A DNA stretch of 64,000 nucleotides from NVTR01 sp036480115 (GCA_965224795.1 CBDDAE010000001.1:744001-808000), one strand, 5' to 3'; positions 25,442 to 35,107 are shown, numbered from the stretch's first letter. Numbers and translations: made by a program. Notes: generated by a model from the letters alone, not told the origin.

Positions 25442-26911
25442 ATGGCCATATCCGCTGAAACATTCTTCTTAGACCCCAACGACAAGGGCACCCTGCAACA
25501 GCAGATACAACGCGCCGTCATCCAAGGCATCCTGGCAGCACGCTACCAAGCCGGAGAGCGGCTACCCTCTAGCCGAAAACTGGCCCAACATCTTGGTATC
25601 AGCCGGATCACCGTGACCCTGGCCTATACAGAACTGGTTTCAAACGACTACCTAACCTCCAGGGGCCGCTCCGGTTATTTCGTCTCGGACACAGCCCCAA
25701 GCCCCCTGCAATCCGGCTTGCCTGCCCCCGAAACACCGGATGATGTGGATTGGCAACGTACCGTTGGCCAGCATTTCAGCAATTATTCCGGCCTTGTACG
25801 CCCACAAAATTGGCGCAATTACCGCTATCCATTCATATATGGCCAGCCTGATATCAAACTTTTCAACCATCAAAGCTGGCGTCAATGTGCCCTGCAAGCC
25901 CTTGGTAAAAAAGATTTTATTTCCCTAACCTCGGATTATTACGATGGTGATGATCCCCGTTTGATTGAATTCATCACACGACACATACTGCCGCGACGTG
26001 GCATTTCGGCCCATCCCGAGCAGGTTCTGTTGACCCTTGGGGCACAAAACGCCCTGTGGCTTTCGGCCCAGATTCTATTGACCCAACGTCGCACCGCAGC
26101 CATGGAAAATCCCGGCTATGCGGGCTTGCGCGAAATTCTTGGCCAGACCCGTTGCAATACCCTGTCTCTGGATGTGGATGAAAACGGTCTGCCACCAGCT
26201 TCTATCCCCACCGATACGGACGTGGTTTTTACGACCCCAAGTCATCACGCCCCCACCAATGTTACCCTGCCGCTGGCCCGGCGAAATGAGTTGTTGGAAC
26301 GCGCGTCACGCGATGATTTTATCATAGTTGAAAACGACTATGAATTTGAAATCTCATTTCGCCACTCACCCTCGCCCGCCCTTAAATCTCTGGATAAGTT
26401 TGGCCGGGTTGTTTACATCGGTTCATTCTCCAAATCTCTTTTTCCCGGGTTGCGGCTGGGCTATATCGTTGGCTCAGAACCTTTCATCCGCCAGGCCCGG
26501 GCCCTGCGCGCTTTGGTGCTGCGTCACCCGCCGGGCCACATCCAACGCACCGTGGTTTATTTCATGTCCCTTGGTCATTACGATGCCCAGATCAATCGAA
26601 CCGGCATCGCCTATAAACGGCGGCGCGCTGTGATGGATGCCGCCATTGCTGAACACGGGTTGCATATCGCCTGCCCTGAAGCCGCCGGTGGGTCCAGCAT
26701 CTGGATGAAGGCGCCAAAAGGTATCAACACCACTCAACTGGCCGAAACCTTGCGTGCGGATCAGGTCATCATTGAGCCCGGGCGCGCATTTTTTGCCCAA
26801 AACGATGATAACCACCAGTTCTACCGCCTCGCCTATTCTTCTATCCCGGCCGAACGTATCCCCGAAGGCATCAATCGGATCGCCAAGGCCATTCAAAATT
26901 TGGACCTATGA
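25442..26911 (+). CDS. tauR: MocR/GntR-family taurine regulator
   Basis: The 489-residue protein joins an N-terminal GntR winged helix (about residues 15-80, RLPSSRKLAQHLGISRITVT) to a class I aminotransferase-like domain. The PLP lysine is visible in VVYIGSFSKSLFPGLRLGYI. This is the MocR layout. TauR activates taurine genes in Rhodobacter, and here it sits between tpa and xsc. The ATG has no clear Shine-Dalgarno and follows directly on a TauR-like site, so its expression may be low or leaderless. Its last codons carry one half of the xsc-promoter site. Confidence 0.92.
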   Translation: MAISAETFFLDPNDKGTLQQQIQRAVIQGILAARYQAGERLPSSRKLAQHLGISRITVTLAYTELVSNDYLTSRGRSGYFVSDTAPSPLQSGLPAPETPDDVDWQRTVGQHFSNYSGLVRPQNWRNYRYPFIYGQPDIKLFNHQSWRQCALQALGKKDFISLTSDYYDGDDPRLIEFITRHILPRRGISAHPEQVLLTLGAQNALWLSAQILLTQRRTAAMENPGYAGLREILGQTRCNTLSLDVDENGLPPASIPTDTDVVFTTPSHHAPTNVTLPLARRNELLERASRDDFIIVENDYEFEISFRHSPSPALKSLDKFGRVVYIGSFSKSLFPGLRLGYIVGSEPFIRQARALRALVLRHPPGHIQRTVVYFMSLGHYDAQINRTGIAYKRRRAVMDAAIAEHGLHIACPEAAGGSSIWMKAPKGINTTQLAETLRADQVIIEPGRAFFAQNDDNHQFYRLAYSSIPAERIPEGINRIAKAIQNLDL

Positions 26912-26932
26912 ACATCGTCAAATTGGCCCTAT
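26900..26932 (+). promoter_or_regulatory. Tandem TauR-like sites upstream of xsc
   Basis: TTGGACCTAT (26900-26909) and TTGGCCCTAT (26923-26932) are near-identical and 23 bases apart, the same spacing as at tpa. The first copy lies in the last codons and stop of tauR. The xsc start is at 27000, so the pair is placed well for an activator. This suggests xsc has its own TauR-dependent promoter. Confidence 0.65.
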
Positions 26933-26999
26933 TCGTCCCTTGCTTTCACAGGCTACAGAAACCCAGTAATCTTAGCGCCTGCAGCAAAGGACCTGCCCA

Positions 27000-28778
27000 A
27001 TGAAAATGACCACTGAAGAAGCCTTTATCAAGGTCCTGCAAATGCACGGCATCGACAACGCCTTTGGCATCATCGGCTCTGCCTTCATGCCAATATCCGA
27101 TCTGTTCCCCCAGGCAGGCATCACATTCTGGGACTGCGCCCATGAATATACCGCTGGCATGATGGCCGACGGTTTTGCGCGTAGTTCTGGTAAAATGGCC
27201 ATCGCCATCGCCCAGAACGGCCCCGGCATCGCCAATCTGGTGACACCCGTGAAAACCGCCTACTGGAACCACACGCCAATGCTGCTGATCACCCCGCAAG
27301 CCGCCAACAAAACCATCGGTCAGGGTGGCTTTCAGGAAGTAGAGCAAATGCGCATGTTCGCCGATTGCGTGGCTTATCAGGAAGAGGTACGCGACCCTTC
27401 GCGCATGGCCGAAGTGCTGAACCGCGTCATTGCCAAAGCCAAACGCCTGTCCGCCCCGTGCCAGATCAACATTCCGCGCGATTACTGGACGCAAGTGATC
27501 GACATAGCTCTGCCCCAGATTGTCGAATTTGAACGGCCATCGGGTGGCACCGACGCCATCGCGCAGGCCGCAAAACTGCTGTCTAGCGCCAAGTTTCCGG
27601 TTATCCTGAACGGTGCAGGTGTGGTTATCGGCGGCGCGATCCCCGCCAGCCAAGCCCTCGCCGAACGCCTTGATGCACCCGTGTGCTGCGGCTACCAACA
27701 CAACGACGCGTTCCCCGGCAGTCACCCACTTTTCGCAGGCCCGCTTGGTTACAATGGCTCGCGCGCCGCAATGGAACTAATCCAACAGGCCGACGTCGTG
27801 TTGGCCCTTGGCACTCGCCTGAACCCATTTTCCACCTTGCCTGGTTATGGCCTCGATTACTGGCCCAAAGATGCCAAGATCATTCAGGTCGATATGAACC
27901 CGGATCGCATCGGATTGACCAAACCGGTCACAGTGGGCATTGCCGGTGATGCCGCACAGGTTGCCACTCAGATCATGGAACAACTTTCAGGCACGGCAGG
28001 CGACACAGATCGCCAACAACGCCTTGATACTATTGCAAAAACGAAATCCACATGGGCCCAAACCCTGACTAGCATGGACCACGAAGACGACGACGAAGGC
28101 ACCGATTGGAACGCCCGGGCCCGTAACGATAAGCCGGATGCCATTTCTCCCCGACAGGCATGGCGCGCCATTCAGTCCAGCCTGCCAAAGGACGCAATCA
28201 TCAGTTCCGACATCGGCAATGTCTGCGCCATTGGTAATGCCTATCCAACCTTTGAAAATGGCCGCAAATACCTGGCCCCCGGGTTGTTTGGCCCTTGCGG
28301 TTACAGCTTACCGGCCATCCTTGGCGCAAAAATCGGCCGCCCGGATACTCCGGTTGTTGGTTTCGCCGGTGACGGCGCGTTTGGCATTTCTATGAATGAA
28401 ATGACCGCCTGCGGGCGCGATGAATGGCCAGCCATCACCATGGTAATTTTCCGCAACTACCAATGGGGTGCCGAAAAACGCAACACCACGCTTTGGTATC
28501 ACGATAATTTCGTCGGCACTGAACTTGACACCAAGGTCTCTTACGCCGGTATCGCCAAGGCTTGTGGCGTGAACGGCGTGGTCGTCACTGCCATGGATGA
28601 ACTGACCGACGCATTGGCCGTGGCCGTCAAAACCCAGATGCAGGACGGTAAAACCACGTTTATCGAAGTCATACTCAATCAGGAAATGGGTGAACCGTTC
28701 CGGCGCGACGCGATGACAACCCCGGTGCAGGTCGCCGGGATATCCACGGCAGACATGCGCCCACAAAAGGGCGCTTGA
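27000..28778 (+). CDS. xsc: Sulfoacetaldehyde acetyltransferase
   Basis: The 592-residue protein is a thiamine-diphosphate enzyme of the acetolactate-synthase fold. The N-terminal domain has IIGSAFMPISDLFPQAG and the catalytic-glutamate segment WDCAHEYTAGMMADGFARSS. The C-terminal cofactor motif is VVGFAGDGAFGISMNEM, followed by FRNYQWGAEKRNTTLWY. These match Xsc, which splits sulfoacetaldehyde with phosphate into acetyl phosphate and sulfite. The next gene is acetate kinase, which would use the acetyl phosphate; genes for sulfite oxidation come after that. The start has a plausible AAAGGA sequence upstream. Confidence 0.95.
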   Translation: MKMTTEEAFIKVLQMHGIDNAFGIIGSAFMPISDLFPQAGITFWDCAHEYTAGMMADGFARSSGKMAIAIAQNGPGIANLVTPVKTAYWNHTPMLLITPQAANKTIGQGGFQEVEQMRMFADCVAYQEEVRDPSRMAEVLNRVIAKAKRLSAPCQINIPRDYWTQVIDIALPQIVEFERPSGGTDAIAQAAKLLSSAKFPVILNGAGVVIGGAIPASQALAERLDAPVCCGYQHNDAFPGSHPLFAGPLGYNGSRAAMELIQQADVVLALGTRLNPFSTLPGYGLDYWPKDAKIIQVDMNPDRIGLTKPVTVGIAGDAAQVATQIMEQLSGTAGDTDRQQRLDTIAKTKSTWAQTLTSMDHEDDDEGTDWNARARNDKPDAISPRQAWRAIQSSLPKDAIISSDIGNVCAIGNAYPTFENGRKYLAPGLFGPCGYSLPAILGAKIGRPDTPVVGFAGDGAFGISMNEMTACGRDEWPAITMVIFRNYQWGAEKRNTTLWYHDNFVGTELDTKVSYAGIAKACGVNGVVVTAMDELTDALAVAVKTQMQDGKTTFIEVILNQEMGEPFRRDAMTTPVQVAGISTADMRPQKGA

Positions 28779-28783
28779 AACAA

Positions 28784-29845
28784 ATGACAGGAACCGGCAA
28801 CCATCCCATTCTGGTGATCAATGCCGGTTCCTCGTCGATCAAATATTCGCTGTTTGATTATGGACTAAACCAGCTCTTTTCAGGTCAAATCAATGTCGGC
28901 CCTAAAGGTGCCAATGACCACCAGGATGCCCTCGCCCAGATCTTCGAAAACCTGACGCAAAATGACAGCCCGATTACCTCCCTTTCCGCCGCCGCGCACC
29001 GCGTCGTACATGGTGGCGCAGCACTAACCGCACCAACCCGTATTACCCCGGGTATTCTGGCGCAAATTCACGCCTGCACACCGCTGGCCCCCTTGCACAA
29101 TCCCCACAATATACTGGCGATCGAAAAAATCGCTGAAATCGCCCCTTACCTGCCGCAGTTCGCCAGTTTTGATACGGCATTTCATAGCACTAACCCAGAT
29201 GTAGCCACCCGCTACGCCGTGCCTAACAACTGGCACAAAGCCAACATTCGCCGATTTGGCTTCCATGGCATCAGTTTTCAGGCATTGGTGGCAAATTTTC
29301 CAGGCAAAGTACCCGAAAAATTACTGGCTTTTCACCTCGGAAACGGTGCCAGCATCTGCGCTATCCTGAATGGTCGATCCGTCGCCACCACTATGGGATA
29401 TTCACCGCTGGAAGGTCTGACAATGGGCACGAGATCGGGCAGTATTGATGCCGCAGCTGTCCTCAGAATGGCGCAAGATTCGGACCCGGAAACCACGCTG
29501 AACACCCTCAACAAAAAATCCGGCCTATTTGCCCTGTCTGGCGGCATCTCCGACATGAAAGAGCTCACTGAATCCGACACCCCAGCCGCAAAATTCGCCA
29601 TCGAACATTTCACCTACTGGGCTGCGCGTCACGCCGGTTCCATGATCGCCGCCATGGGCGGAGTGGACGCCATTGCATTTACTGGCGGCATCGGTGAAAA
29701 CGCCGCCCCGATCCGCGATCAAATCGCCGGTCTTTTGGGCTGGGCACAAATCCCAGCCGCCCAAATCCACATCATCCCCGCCGACGAAGAGCGCCAGATT
29801 GCCCAAAACGCCGTGAACTGCATGCGCGATAGCGCCGCGGATTAA
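28784..29845 (+). CDS. ackA: Acetate kinase
   Basis: The product, about 353 residues, is an ASKHA-fold acetate kinase. It begins NHPILVINAGSSSIKYSLFD, contains AAHRVVHGG, and has the acetokinase signatures FGFHGISF and GLTMGTRSGSID. It is somewhat shorter than the roughly 400 residues of typical AckA. It would convert the acetyl phosphate from Xsc to acetate and ATP. This replaces the phosphotransacetylase found in many taurine loci; a Roseovarius strain is known to use acetate kinase plus acetate-CoA ligase. The ATG at 28784 is chosen; a TTG at 28775 nearer the AAGGG ribosome-binding sequence would add three residues and overlap the xsc stop. Confidence 0.9.
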   Translation: MTGTGNHPILVINAGSSSIKYSLFDYGLNQLFSGQINVGPKGANDHQDALAQIFENLTQNDSPITSLSAAAHRVVHGGAALTAPTRITPGILAQIHACTPLAPLHNPHNILAIEKIAEIAPYLPQFASFDTAFHSTNPDVATRYAVPNNWHKANIRRFGFHGISFQALVANFPGKVPEKLLAFHLGNGASICAILNGRSVATTMGYSPLEGLTMGTRSGSIDAAAVLRMAQDSDPETTLNTLNKKSGLFALSGGISDMKELTESDTPAAKFAIEHFTYWAARHAGSMIAAMGGVDAIAFTGGIGENAAPIRDQIAGLLGWAQIPAAQIHIIPADEERQIAQNAVNCMRDSAAD

Positions 29846-29916
29846 AAAAAACCCTCGCTCATATGCAAAAAACGGAATAATAAACCGGGTAACGGCCATT
29901 CGGGGAGAAAACGAAC

Positions 29917-32738
29917 ATGACCAAACACCAACAGCCTGACCTTGACACCTCCCCCAAAGTCTCGGACGAGATCCGCCAAACCACCTGCTACATGTGCGCC
30001 TGCCGTTGCGGCATCAACGTGCATATGAAGGACGGTAAAGTCGCCTATATCGAGGGCAACCGCGATCACCCGGTGAACAAGGGTGTGCTTTGTGCCAAGG
30101 GGTCGGCCGGGATCATGCAGATCAACGCGCCATCCCGCCTGCGCGCCCCGCTAAAACGCACCGGCCCCCGCGGTTCCGGCGAATTTGAAGAAATCAGCTG
30201 GGACGAGGCGCTGGAAATCGCCACGGGCCACCTGTCGCGCATCCGCGAAACCGACCCCAAGAAACTGGCGTTCTTCACCGGCCGCGACCAATCGCAATCT
30301 TTCACCGGATTCTGGGCGCAAAACTACGGAACACCAAACTACGCAGCACACGGTGGTTTCTGTTCCGTCAATATGGCGGCGGCAGGCATCTACACCATGG
30401 GCGGCGCGTTCTGGGAATTTGGTCAACCCGACTGGGACCGCGCCAAAATGTTCATGATCTTTGGTGTCGCCGAAGACCACGACAGCAACCCGATCAAAAT
30501 GGGCCTTGGCAAACTAAAGGCACGCGGTGCCAAGATCGTTGGCGTCAACCCAATCCGTTCTGGCTATAATGCCATCGCTGACGAATGGGTCGGCATCACG
30601 CCCGGCACCGATGGCCTGTTCATCCTCGCCCTCGTCCATGAACTGCTGAAAGCTGGCAAGATCGATCTGGATTACCTTGCCCAATTCACCAACGCCCCGG
30701 TTCTGATGAACGAAGACCCCAACAGCCCGGACTTCGGCCTGTTTCTGCGCGACAAAAATGACAAGCCGCTGGTCATTGATCGCAAGACCGGTAAGCAAGT
30801 CGCCTTTGACAAATCAGGCATTTACCCCGACCTATCGGGGCATTTCCGCAAAGGTGGTATCACATATCGAACCGTATTCCAGAAAATGGCCGAACGCTAT
30901 CTGGCACCGGAATACGCGCCCGACGCGGTCGCTGAACGCTGCGGCATCCCCGCCGCCCAGATCAAACGCCTTGCCGCCGAACTAGCGCACACCGCGTTTG
31001 AAGAGGCGTTCGAACTGCCGATCAAATGGACAGATTTTCGCGGCCATAAACACAAATCAATGACCGGTCGCCCGGTGGCCTTCCACGCCATGCGCGGTAT
31101 ATCGGCCCATGCCAACGGTTTCCAGACCGCCCGCGCCCTGCACGTGTTGCAAATCATGCTTGGCAGCGTCGAGGTCCCCGGCGGTTTCCGTTTCAAACCA
31201 CCCTACCCCAAGGCCGCCGAAAACCACCCGAAACCACACGCAGGCGCGCAGCCCGGCAAACCGCTGGACGGTCCGCATCTGGGCTATCCCATGGGGCCGG
31301 AACACCTGTTGTTGAATGATGACGGCAGTGCCAAACGCATCGACAAAGCCTTCACCTGGGAAAACCCCATGTCGCCCCATGGCATGATGCATATGGTGAT
31401 TTCCAACGCCCACGCTGGGGACCCGTACAAGATCGACACGCTGTTCATGTATATGGCCAACATGGCGTGGAATTCGTCGATGAACACGTCGGGCGTCATC
31501 AAAATGCTGACCGATAAAGATGAAAACGGCGATTATGTGATCCCGAACATCATCTATTCCGATGCCTATAGCTCAGAAATGGTCGCCTACGCCGACCTGA
31601 TCCTGCCCGACACCACATACCTTGAACGCCACGATTGCATTTCCATGCTGGATCGCCCGATTTGCGAAGCCGACGCCATGGCCGACAGTATCCGTTGGCC
31701 GGTGATTGAACCCGATCGCAACGTGCGCGGCTTTCAATCCGTCCTCGTCGATCTTGGGCACCGCCTGAACCTGCCAGGTTTTGTGAATGAAGACGGTTCC
31801 GCCAAATACAAAGACTATGCCGATTACATCGTTAACCACGAACGTCGTCCGGGCGTTGGCCCGCTGGCGGGTTTCCGTGGCAAGGATGGCAAAGGTGCAG
31901 GACGCGGTGAGGTGAACCCTGAACAGCTGAATCGTTACATCGAAAATGGCGGTTTCTTTGAGGAACACATGCCCGAAGAAGCGGCCTACTATAAACCGTG
32001 GAACAAGGCCTATCAGGATTGGGCGGTAAAGGTCGGTCTGTTTGACGCCCCGGCCCCCTACCTGTTCCAGCTTTACGTCGAACCGATGCGCAAATTCCAG
32101 CTGGCCGCCGAAGGTCATGGTGATGTGCAGCCCCCTGAACACCTGCGTGAACGGGTCAAAGGCCACCATGGACCCGCTGCCGATCTGGTATCCAAGTGCG
32201 TCCGAAGAGTGCCGACGAATACCCGATCCACGCCCTGACCCAACGGCCCATGGCGATGTACCATTCATGGGGCACGCAAAATGCCTGGCTGCGCCAATTG
32301 CATGGCACCAACCCGCTTTATGTGCCCACCAAAATTTGGGAAGCCAACGGTTTCACAGATGGCGACTGGGCCAAGGTTTCGTCACCCCACGGCAACATCA
32401 CCGTGCCGGTCGCCCATCAGGCGGCGCTGAATTCCGATACCGTCTGGACATGGAACGCCATCGGCAAACGCAAAGGCGCCTGGGCGCTGCAAGACGACGC
32501 GCCCGAGGCCACCAAGGGTTTCCTGCTAAACCACCTGATCCACGAATTGATGCCACCCAAAGGCGACGGTCTGCGCTGGAACAATTCCGATCCGATCACC
32601 GGCCAAGCCGCATGGTTTGATCTACGGGTAAAAATCGAAAAGATCGCCGCCCCGACCGAAGCACAACCGGCCTTGCCGCCGATCAAATCCCCGGTAGGTC
32701 GCGGACCGAAAAACCTGACATGGAAGGTCGGCAAATGA
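29917..32738 (+). pseudogene. soeA: Sulfite dehydrogenase molybdopterin subunit SoeA-like, with two frame breaks
   Basis: The sequence encodes a molybdopterin oxidoreductase of the DMSO-reductase family, about 940 residues if repaired. The N-terminal iron-sulfur motif is C24-x2-C27-x3-C31 with the fourth cysteine at C59. The frame from 29917 reads normally to KGHHG near 32172, then goes off and stops at 32238. Continuation DPLPIWYPSASEE lies in another frame (32168-32209), and ADEYPIHALTQRPMAMYHSW onward in a third (32211 to 32738). The pattern fits two missing bases near 32172-32174 and one extra T at 32210. Context (xsc before, soeB and soeC after) points to cytoplasmic sulfite oxidation. 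It is either a truncated gene or a sequence error. Confidence 0.85.
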
Positions 32739-33361
32739 GCATTGAAACCTACATAATTTATCTGGGCACCGTGCTGTTGTTTTTCGCGCACCCTCCCGGA
32801 CCCAGTCAGTTGCTGTTCATCGGCAGCTCATTGCAAAACGGCGTCAAACGGGCCTTGCCCATTCTGGTCGGTGACCTTAGCGCCAATGCCATTCAAATTA
32901 TGATTGCGGGCTTTGGTCTGGCCAGCCTGATCGCAATCTCGGCCAGTGTTTTTACCGTGTTCAAATATCTCGGCGTTGCCTACCTGATCTGGATTGGCAT
33001 CCGCATGATCCGCGACGCCAGCCGCCCAAGAACTGCCAAACCCGCCCCCAGCGGTTCCGAACTTTTCCGGCGCGGCTTCATGACGTCCGCCGCCAACCCT
33101 TATGCCGTGGTATTCTTTGCGGCGCTTTTCCCCCAGTTCATTGACCTGAACGCCAGCATCGCACCGCAGGTTGCCATTCTTGGCATCACCTATTTGCTGA
33201 TCGATGGGGCAATTCTGATCGCCATGGGCACTTCCGCCACCCGGCTGGTGGCCGCACTCGGCTCCAAACTGGAAAAGTGGTTCGGCATTGTGTCTGGCAT
33301 CGGATTGATCATTGCAGCAATTGCCATCGCCTTTCGCGGTGATGTGGAGGCAGTGAAATGA
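32735..33361 (+). CDS. LysE/RhtB-family exporter
   Basis: The 208-residue membrane protein has about six helices and the LysE/RhtB-family start TYIIYLGTVLLFFAHPPGPS. Also visible are GVKRALPILVGDLSANAIQI and the later LGVAYLIWIGIRMIRDASRP. The ATG overlaps the soeA stop (ATGA), so it is translationally coupled with that gene and separated from soeB by 94 bases. Family members export amino acids or small organic solutes. Lying inside a sulfite dehydrogenase operon it might export an amino acid or sulfonate by-product of taurine breakdown, but the substrate cannot be read. Confidence 0.88.
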   Translation: MSIETYIIYLGTVLLFFAHPPGPSQLLFIGSSLQNGVKRALPILVGDLSANAIQIMIAGFGLASLIAISASVFTVFKYLGVAYLIWIGIRMIRDASRPRTAKPAPSGSELFRRGFMTSAANPYAVVFFAALFPQFIDLNASIAPQVAILGITYLLIDGAILIAMGTSATRLVAALGSKLEKWFGIVSGIGLIIAAIAIAFRGDVEAVK

Positions 33362-33385
33362 ACGGCTGTTTTCCCCAAATCCGTG

Positions 33386-33425
33386 TCCGACGGTATTCCG
33401 ACAAAAGTCTGACGGTTTTCCGACA
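33386..33425 (+). repeat. Tandem 18-base direct repeat upstream of soeB
   Basis: TCCGACGGTATTCCGACA (33386-33403) and TCTGACGGTTTTCCGACA (33408-33425) match at 16 of 18 positions and are 22 bases apart. They fill the 94-base gap between the LysE gene and soeB. Tandem repeats of this length and spacing look like binding sites for a regulator, which would give soeBC a separate promoter. Confidence 0.55.
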
Positions 33426-33455
33426 CTCAATTTTCACCGTTCTGAGGGCCGTAAA

Positions 33456-34229
33456 ATGACCCAGCTTCCCACCAGCACCGCCCGCAAACTCGGCCTGGTC
33501 ATCGATCTGGACACCTGCGTCGGTTGCCATGCCTGTGTGATCTCCTGCAAGGGTTGGAACACCGAAAACTACGGCGCGCCACTGTCGGATCAGGACGCTT
33601 ACGGCGCTGATCCAACAGGCACTTTTCTGAACCGGGTGCATTCCTATGAGGTGCAGCCCCCCAAGGGCGCCCCGGCCCAAACCATCCATTTCCCCAAGTC
33701 CTGCCTGCACTGCGAAGACGCTCCTTGCGTCACCGTTTGCCCGACCGGTGCCAGCTACAAGCGCGTGGAAGACGGTATCGTTTTAGTCAATGAAAGCAGT
33801 TGCATAGGTTGCGGTCTTTGTGCATGGGCGTGCCCCTATGGTGCCCGAGAACTGGACAAAGCCGAAGGCGTGATGAAGAAATGCACCCTGTGCGTGGATC
33901 GGATTTACAACGAAAACCTACCGGAAGAAGACCGCGAACCAGCATGTGTGCGCACCTGCCCCGCAGGCGCGCGACACTTTGGTGATTTCGCTGATCCGGA
34001 CAGCAACGTGTCACGCCTGACAGCAGAACGTGGCGGCATGGATCTGATGCCGGAACAGGGCACCAAACCGGTCAACAAATACCTGCCACCTCGCCCTAAG
34101 GACACGGTGGATGCCATTGATATCCTTGCACCTTTCCTTGATCCGGTTGTGGAAGCCACCGGCTTTTTGGGCTGGCTCGACAAAACTCTGGACGCCCTTC
34201 CCGGCGGCGCTAAGAAAGGGACAAACTGA
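33456..34229 (+). CDS. soeB: Sulfite dehydrogenase iron-sulfur subunit
   Basis: The 257-residue protein is a four-cluster ferredoxin-like electron-transfer subunit. Cysteine groups are visible in DTCVGCHACVISCKGWN, CLHCEDAPCVTVCPTGASY, CIGCGLCAWACPYGA, and KCTLCVDRI with a later CVRTCPAGARHF. This matches the DmsB/NrfC/SoeB type, which passes electrons from the molybdopterin subunit to the membrane anchor. It ends at the first base of soeC (TGATG). There is no signal peptide, consistent with a cytoplasmic complex. Confidence 0.92.
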   Translation: MTQLPTSTARKLGLVIDLDTCVGCHACVISCKGWNTENYGAPLSDQDAYGADPTGTFLNRVHSYEVQPPKGAPAQTIHFPKSCLHCEDAPCVTVCPTGASYKRVEDGIVLVNESSCIGCGLCAWACPYGARELDKAEGVMKKCTLCVDRIYNENLPEEDREPACVRTCPAGARHFGDFADPDSNVSRLTAERGGMDLMPEQGTKPVNKYLPPRPKDTVDAIDILAPFLDPVVEATGFLGWLDKTLDALPGGAKKGTN

Positions 34230-35104
34230 TGCATCCCGCACCTTCCGTCATTATTTTCACCGTTCTGTCTGGCCTTGGTTTCGGCATGCTGGCCTGGTTG
34301 GGCATCGGCCTGCCCGACGTCAGCGGCCGCACGGCATTCTATTTCTTCTTTGTTTCCTATGCCTTAGCTGTTGGTGGGCTGCTGGCCTCCACGTTTCATT
34401 TGGGCAATCCTCAACGTGCGCTTAAGGCCTTCACCCAATGGCGCACCAGTTGGTTATCGCGCGAAGCCTGGATGGCGGTCATATCGCTTTCCGCTATGGG
34501 TATATACGCCGCATCAGCCATATTCCTTGGGGTGAAACTGCCGGTCCTTGGATGGATTGCCGCCGCCCTGTGTATGGTGACAGTGTTTACCACATCGATG
34601 ATGTACACCCAGATGAAAACCGTCCCGCGCTGGTCTCATCCGGCCACGCCGTTGATATTCCTGCTTTATTCGATATCGGGCGGGGCATTATTGGTTGGTC
34701 AGGTTTCAATTGCCACAGTGCTACTATTGATAACCGGCGCAGTTCAACTACTGGTCTGGGCTTATGCTGACACCCGTTTCAAGGCCGCTGGCAGCACCAT
34801 CGAAACTGCCACAGGATTGGGCAACATCGGCAAAGTCCGCCAATATGAACCACCCCATACCGGCACCAATTATCTGCTACACGAAATGGTCCACGTGATC
34901 GGCCGCAAACATGCCAAGGTCTTGCGTATCATCGCCCTGCTGGGCGCGTTTGTGTTGCCAGCCTTGATCCTGTCGCTAACCGGGCTGGGCCATATCGGCG
35001 CGCTTATCGCGGTCCTGCTGCATATCGCCGGGTTGTTTGTGTCACGTTGGTTGTTTTTCGCCGAGGCCGAACATGTGGTTGGGTTGTATTACGATCAAAG
35101 GTAG
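34229..35104 (+). CDS. soeC: Sulfite dehydrogenase membrane anchor, DmsC-like
   Basis: The 291-residue protein is an integral membrane subunit of the DMSO-reductase anchor family, with about eight hydrophobic segments. It begins PSVIIFTVLSGLGFGMLAWL and contains STFHLGNPQRALKAFTQWRT and SWLSREAWMA, both typical of DmsC-like anchors. It would hand electrons to the quinone pool. It starts one base inside the soeB stop. A hairpin follows directly after its stop codon, marking the end of the operon. Confidence 0.92.
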   Translation: MHPAPSVIIFTVLSGLGFGMLAWLGIGLPDVSGRTAFYFFFVSYALAVGGLLASTFHLGNPQRALKAFTQWRTSWLSREAWMAVISLSAMGIYAASAIFLGVKLPVLGWIAAALCMVTVFTTSMMYTQMKTVPRWSHPATPLIFLLYSISGGALLVGQVSIATVLLLITGAVQLLVWAYADTRFKAAGSTIETATGLGNIGKVRQYEPPHTGTNYLLHEMVHVIGRKHAKVLRIIALLGAFVLPALILSLTGLGHIGALIAVLLHIAGLFVSRWLFFAEAEHVVGLYYDQR

Positions 35105-35107
35105 TTC

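Noticed and set aside
25442..26911. Frame after tpa being a second aminotransferase enzyme
   Set aside because: The N-terminal GntR helix-turn-helix shows it is a MocR-type regulator, whose aminotransferase-like domain serves effector sensing.
26946..27725. Open frame of 259 codons on the minus strand opposite xsc
   Set aside because: It is antisense to xsc and has no family features.
32165..32215. Programmed ribosomal frameshift in soeA
   Set aside because: No slippery heptamer or following structure is visible, and two separate frame changes are needed. Mutation or sequence error is simpler.
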